Source of the DNA: Oscillospiraceae bacterium | GTDB lineage: Bacteria > Bacillota > Clostridia > Oscillospirales > Ruminococcaceae | Length of the DNA: 45,179 nucleotides | Assembly (NCBI GenBank): GCA_017435045.1 | Contig: JAFSFT010000050.1 | Coordinates: 1-45,179, forward strand | Direction: 5' to 3' | Shown: one piece after another, positions 42,391 through 45,179 of the stretch | How positions within the stretch are numbered: the stretch's first letter is position 1 | Layout of the letters: every line of letters starts with the position of its first letter | Position numbers and translations under genes: made by a program | Notes under the pieces: model-generated | What the model was told of the DNA's origin: nothing | Database searches by the model: none | Seen by the model: the letters and a program-made list of their open reading frames with translations, nothing else

Positions 42391-43080
42391 ATGCAGGATA
42401 TTTCGCTTAAAGGCTATGCAAAACGCATTTTTATAGTTACATTCGGTCTGGTGCTGGCGGCTTACGGCGTAGGCCTTACAGTAACTGCCGAACTTGGTGT
42501 AAGCCCTTGGGACGTTTTCAGTCAGGGGGTTGCACTTAAGTTGTCGCAGGTTACAGGCAGACAGATTATGATGGGCACAATAACACAGATAACAGCGGCA
42601 CTGGTTATTTTTGTGGATATTGCACTCAAGGAAAAAATCGGCGTTGCCACAATTATCGACACCTGTATCTTCGGCGGTGTGCTGAATATTTTCTTAAAGC
42701 ACAATGTGCTGCCTCATCCCGAAGCCTTTGCAGCAAGAGTTGTATTTATGCTGCTGGGCTACATTGTATGGGGTCTTGGCATCTATATTTATATGAAGCC
42801 TGCTCTCGGTGCAGGGCCAAAGGATGCTTTGTTTGTAATCTTTGCAAAACGCAAAATCCCTGTGTCAATTGCAAAAAACTCCATCGAGGCAGTTGTGTTT
42901 GTAATCGGCTGGCTGCTGGGCGGCACAATCGGCATAGGCACAGTGGTTGCTGTTTTTGCAATGGGATACATCATTGAGTTCTGGTTTAAGCTGTTCAGCT
43001 TTGATGTTACCGCCGTTAAGAACGAATCAATTTTCGAGACGGCAAAAAATATCAGAAATCTGCTGACAAAGCAGGCGTAA
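42391..43080 (+). CDS. YczE-type multi-helix membrane protein, copy 1
   Basis: This is a 229-residue protein with about five membrane helices. Landmarks shared with YczE/YitT-like proteins are YGVGLTVTAELGVSPWDVFSQG (about 25-46), YMKPALGAGPKDALFVIFAK and GWLLGGTIGIGTVVAVFAMG. The three copies in this window also share a start of the form KGYxKR and an end KNESxxxTAKN. Function is unknown; a transporter or membrane scaffold is possible. GAGAGG lies about 10 nt before the ATG. It has its own promoter and terminator and is not coupled to sigF. Confidence 0.85.
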   Translation: MQDISLKGYAKRIFIVTFGLVLAAYGVGLTVTAELGVSPWDVFSQGVALKLSQVTGRQIMMGTITQITAALVIFVDIALKEKIGVATIIDTCIFGGVLNIFLKHNVLPHPEAFAARVVFMLLGYIVWGLGIYIYMKPALGAGPKDALFVIFAKRKIPVSIAKNSIEAVVFVIGWLLGGTIGIGTVVAVFAMGYIIEFWFKLFSFDVTAVKNESIFETAKNIRNLLTKQA

Positions 43081-43086
43081 ATATTT

Positions 43087-43119
43087 ACAGTGTGGAAAGG
43101 AGTTTTTCACACTGTTTTT
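43087..43119 (+). terminator. Terminator of YczE-like copy 1
   Basis: ACAGTGTGGAAA pairs with TTTTTCACACTGT and is followed by TTTTATTG. It ends just before the -35 of the next promoter. Confidence 0.88.
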
Positions 43120-43120
43120 A

Positions 43121-43149
43121 TTGATATAAATATTAGACTATGGTACAAT
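43121..43149 (+). promoter_or_regulatory. Promoter of the second YczE-like gene
   Basis: TTGATA (43121-43126), a 17-nt spacer and TACAAT (43144-43149) form the promoter, with an extended TGG. It covers the ATG at 43140, which therefore is not a start codon. Confidence 0.75.
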
Positions 43150-43178
43150 ATTTCCATCAGGGCACAGAGGTGATTGTT

Positions 43179-43877
43179 ATGGATTCATCCAAAACTTCGG
43201 TAAAAGGTTACATAAAAAGATTTATAATGCTTACAGCAGGTCTGCTTATTGCTTCCTACGGCATATGTATGACGGTTAACAGCCAGCTTGGTATAAGCCC
43301 GTGGGATGTTTTTGCACAGGGGCTGGCCTTTAAGCTTTCCGAAATTACAGGCGGCACATATACACTTGGCACACTTACACGCTGGATTGGCTGGGTGGTG
43401 CTGGTGCTGGCTGTGGTCTTAAAGGAAAAAATCGGCTTTGGTACCATCTACGACATTATGATTGTGGGTACTTTTATAAACTTCTACACTGATAACAACC
43501 TGGTGCCTGCTCCCGAAAGCACAGTGCTCAGATTTATTCTGCTGGTGGGCGGATTTGTAATATGGTCCTTCGGTGTTTATTTCTACCTTGCGGCAGAGCT
43601 GGGAGCCGGCCCCCGTGACAGCCTTATGGCGGCACTTTCCAAACGGGGTCTGCCTGTAAACATAGCAAAAAATGCAATCGAGGCGGTTGTGTTTGTAATC
43701 GGCTGGCTTTGCGGCGGAACAGTGGGCATCGGCACTGTAATTGCGGTATTTATTATGGGATATCTGCTCAAGTTCTGGTTTGCGGTGTTTAAATTTGACC
43801 TTGCAAAGGCAAAAAACGAATCCCTGCTGGATACGGCAAAAAATGTCGGCAGAATGTTTTCAAAGCAGAAAAGTTAA
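43179..43877 (+). CDS. YczE-type multi-helix membrane protein, copy 2
   Basis: This is a 232-residue paralogue of the genes on either side. It has the same layout: MDSSKTSVKGYIKRFIM start, YGICMTVNSQLGISPWDVFAQG, YLAAELGAGPRDSLMAALSKRG, GWLCGGTVGIGTVIAVFIMG and the end KNESLLDTAKNVGRMF. About five membrane helices are predicted. I chose ATG 43179, with CAGAGGTG about 8 nt upstream, because the in-frame ATG at 43140 lies within the promoter. Function is unknown. Confidence 0.85.
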   Translation: MDSSKTSVKGYIKRFIMLTAGLLIASYGICMTVNSQLGISPWDVFAQGLAFKLSEITGGTYTLGTLTRWIGWVVLVLAVVLKEKIGFGTIYDIMIVGTFINFYTDNNLVPAPESTVLRFILLVGGFVIWSFGVYFYLAAELGAGPRDSLMAALSKRGLPVNIAKNAIEAVVFVIGWLCGGTVGIGTVIAVFIMGYLLKFWFAVFKFDLAKAKNESLLDTAKNVGRMFSKQKS

Positions 43878-43978
43878 TTTGCTGCTGTCAATCAGGGACA
43901 GGTAATTATGTAATATATAATATATACATATATAAGGTGTATAGGGCGGACAGTTTCCGTAATGCATACAACTTCTGT

Positions 43979-44006
43979 AAGGCGGATAACCTCCGCCTTA
44001 TTTTTA
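43979..44006 (+). terminator. Terminator between YczE-like copies 2 and 3
   Basis: AAGGCGGA pairs perfectly with TCCGCCTT around TAACC, followed by ATTTTTA. It lies about 100 nt after the copy 2 stop. A similar shorter hairpin (CGGACAGTTTCCG) is found near 43947. Confidence 0.85.
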
Positions 44007-44009
44007 TGC

Positions 44010-44038
44010 TTGGAAAAGATGGTGCTTTATGATAAACT
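44010..44038 (+). promoter_or_regulatory. Promoter of the third YczE-like gene
   Basis: TTGGAA (44010-44015), a 17-nt spacer and TAAACT (44033-44038) form the promoter, with a TGA extension before the -10. It directly follows the terminator. Confidence 0.6.
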
Positions 44039-44067
44039 ATATATCACTACGGTCTGGGAGAGTAATT

Positions 44068-44745
44068 ATGAAAGATACATCAATAAAGGGATACATAAAA
44101 AGAATTGTACTGGTTGTGCTGGGGCTGGCACTCAGTGCATACGGCATAGGCATGACAATCTATGCGGATTTAGGTCTTGCACCGTGGGATGTTTTCAATC
44201 AGGGTGTGGCACTGCAGCTTCAGAAGCATTTTGGCATAGAGGTTATGATGGGTACTGTGTCCCAGGTGACCTGTGCATTTATAATAATTATTGTACTTAT
44301 GCTTAAAGAGCCTATCGGCATATCCACAATTCTGGATACAATACTATTTGGCGGCTTTCTCAATTTTTTTATGAAGCACAATCTTCTGCCGTCAACACAA
44401 ACCTACTGGCTGCGTTTTGTACTGCTGGGCACCGGCTTTATCATCTGGGCAATCGGTGTGTATCTTTATATGCAGCCGCAGCTTGGTGCAGGCCCCCGAG
44501 ACAGCCTTATGATTGCTCTGGCAAAACGCGGCGTGTCGGTTGGTCTTGCAAGAAACTCAACCGAATTTTTTGCACTGGCTGTGGGCTGGCTTTGCGGCGG
44601 CAAGGTTGGTGTAGGTACAGTAATTTCGGTTTTCTTTATCGGATATGTGCTGCAGTTTGTATTTAAAATCGTAAAATTTGATGCCACAAAGATAAAAAAC
44701 GAATCCTTGTTTGAGTCTGCAAAAAATATTTTTAAAAAGGCATAA
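44068..44745 (+). CDS. YczE-type multi-helix membrane protein, copy 3
   Basis: This is the third paralogue, 225 residues, with about five helices. It starts MKDTSIKGYIKRIVL, then has YGIGMTIYADLGLAPWDVFNQG, YMQPQLGAGPRDSLMIALAKRG, GWLCGGKVGVGTVISVFFIG and the end KNESLFESAKNIFKK. I chose ATG 44068 with GGGAGAG upstream; an earlier in-frame ATG at 44029 overlaps the promoter. No strong terminator follows, only a weak CCT...AGG stem with a T run near 44790-44810. Function is unknown. Confidence 0.85.
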   Translation: MKDTSIKGYIKRIVLVVLGLALSAYGIGMTIYADLGLAPWDVFNQGVALQLQKHFGIEVMMGTVSQVTCAFIIIIVLMLKEPIGISTILDTILFGGFLNFFMKHNLLPSTQTYWLRFVLLGTGFIIWAIGVYLYMQPQLGAGPRDSLMIALAKRGVSVGLARNSTEFFALAVGWLCGGKVGVGTVISVFFIGYVLQFVFKIVKFDATKIKNESLFESAKNIFKKA

Positions 44746-44808
44746 AATACCCCGATGGTAATAAAATTCTTTATATAGTAAATTAGTTTCCTGCTTTAAA
44801 AAGGTTTT

Positions 44809-44836
44809 TTGACAGTATTGTGTAAAAGAATACAAT
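44809..44836 (+). promoter_or_regulatory. First promoter upstream of the presumed rRNA operon
   Basis: TTGACA (44809-44814), a 16-nt spacer and TACAAT (44831-44836) form the promoter. The downstream DNA is very AT-rich and holds no gene. Confidence 0.65.
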
Positions 44837-44893
44837 ATAAGTTATGAAAAACTATATAAAATTAACAAATATAAAAAAATTGTAAAAAAACGC

Positions 44894-44952
44894 TTGCAAA
44901 AAAATTAAAACCGTGTATAATATAAAACACTGACACCCCAACAGGGAGTCAG
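44894..44952 (+). promoter_or_regulatory. Second promoter and short hairpin upstream of the presumed rRNA operon
   Basis: TTGCAA (44894-44899), a 16-nt spacer and a perfect TATAAT (44916-44921) are preceded by A-rich UP-like DNA. Just downstream CTGAC-CCC (44930-44938) pairs with GGG-GTCAG (44944-44952). Confidence 0.7.
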
Positions 44953-45001
44953 GACACAACAAAAAACTTTAAAAAAACTTTTAAAAAATTAAAAAAAGTT
45001 G

Positions 45002-45179
45002 TTGACAAAGTTAAAAAGTTGTGATAATATATAAAGGCTGTCGTGAGAGGCAGCAAGGACCTTGAAAATTAAACAATATAAGAAAAGAACAGAAGCTTGT
45101 GAAGGAATAACTTTAGATATTCTTTTGAAACAGTGAGTAAACACTATAAAAACGCTTTTAAGTAATTTCGAGACGCTAA
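45002..45179 (+). promoter_or_regulatory. Third promoter and rRNA-type leader running off the window
   Basis: TTGACA (45002-45007), a 17-nt spacer and TAATAT (45025-45030) with a TGA extension lie in oligo-A/T tracts. The transcript then contains GGACCTTGAAAATTAAACAA (45057-45076), a phrase typical of Firmicute rRNA leaders before 16S rRNA. No 16S sequence is reached before the window ends, so the rRNA operon is inferred. The whole stretch 44746-45179 is gene-free. Confidence 0.7.

Noticed and set aside
43140..43178. ATG 43140 as the start of the second YczE-like gene
   Set aside because: This ATG is part of the promoter (it overlaps the TGG TACAAT extended -10), and ATG 43179 has a proper ribosome binding site and matches the starts of the paralogues.

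Overview
The window is a 45 kb piece of chromosome from a low-to-mid GC, Gram-positive, endospore-forming anaerobe. It is most likely a gut-type member of the Clostridia (Oscillospirales/Ruminococcaceae-like); the lineage is inferred from gene content and order only. Support comes from the spoIIAA-spoIIAB-sigF operon, a dcw cluster with spoVD-like and spoVE/ftsW-like genes and no ftsA, a MurE with the DNPR motif typical of meso-diaminopimelate-adding enzymes, a T-box leader in front of valS, DivIVA and YdbC proteins, AGGAGG-type ribosome binding sites and frequent TTG/GTG starts. Nearly everything is core housekeeping. I see no phage, insertion sequence, CRISPR array or tRNA gene.

Layout. (1) 1-1587: end of a ribosomal protein operon (rpsD 3' end, rpoA, rplQ), closed by terminators. 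(2) 1874-4273: a membrane-anchored SGNH hydrolase with Ig-like domains and a Cys/His-rich tail. (3) 4274-8308: a repeat-filled spacer, secA, then two AT-richer small genes (a pyrophosphatase-family protein and a two-helix membrane peptide). (4) 8425-11563, minus strand: a GH127 glycoside hydrolase and a threonine aldolase. (5) 11776-18004: a topoisomerase III, malQ, a DUF1835-type protein, a membrane protein and, on the minus strand, a 3-methyladenine DNA glycosylase. (6) 18231-32666: the division and cell-wall cluster mraZ-rsmH-ftsL-pbp-murE-murF-mraY-ftsW-murG-murA-ftsQ-ftsZ, with MraZ operator boxes at its head and a separate ftsZ promoter with a structured leader. murD is missing from its usual place between mraY and ftsW. 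(7) 32746-35974: uridine phosphorylase, a DivIVA-like coiled-coil protein, a small membrane protein, an HD-domain protein and a PC4/YdbC protein. (8) 36061-40752: T-box-controlled valS, a MmcQ/YjbR protein and folC. (9) 40854-42287: the sigma-F operon. (10) 42324-44745: three tandem YczE-type membrane protein paralogues, each with its own promoter. (11) 44809-45179: strong stacked promoters and an rRNA-type leader that probably lead into a 16S rRNA gene just outside the window.

How the genes work together. Regions 6 to 9 supply lipid II synthesis (MurE, MurF, MraY, MurG, MurA), septal polymerisation (SEDS protein plus class B PBP, FtsL, FtsQ), the Z ring and its pole/septum partner DivIVA. 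These are followed by the switch that starts forespore transcription after asymmetric division. SecA and the extracellular hydrolase serve export and the surface. MalQ and GH127 point to plant and storage polysaccharide use.

The most unusual non-coding material is a set of GC-rich, degenerate tandem repeats (periods 12, 25, 26, 37 and 38 nt) placed between housekeeping genes. Several share the words TATGCGGC or CAGCGGATA. Other points are a second, inverted pair of MraZ-like boxes, an orphan hairpin terminator with no gene in front of it, and the recurrent extended -10 element TGnTACAAT.
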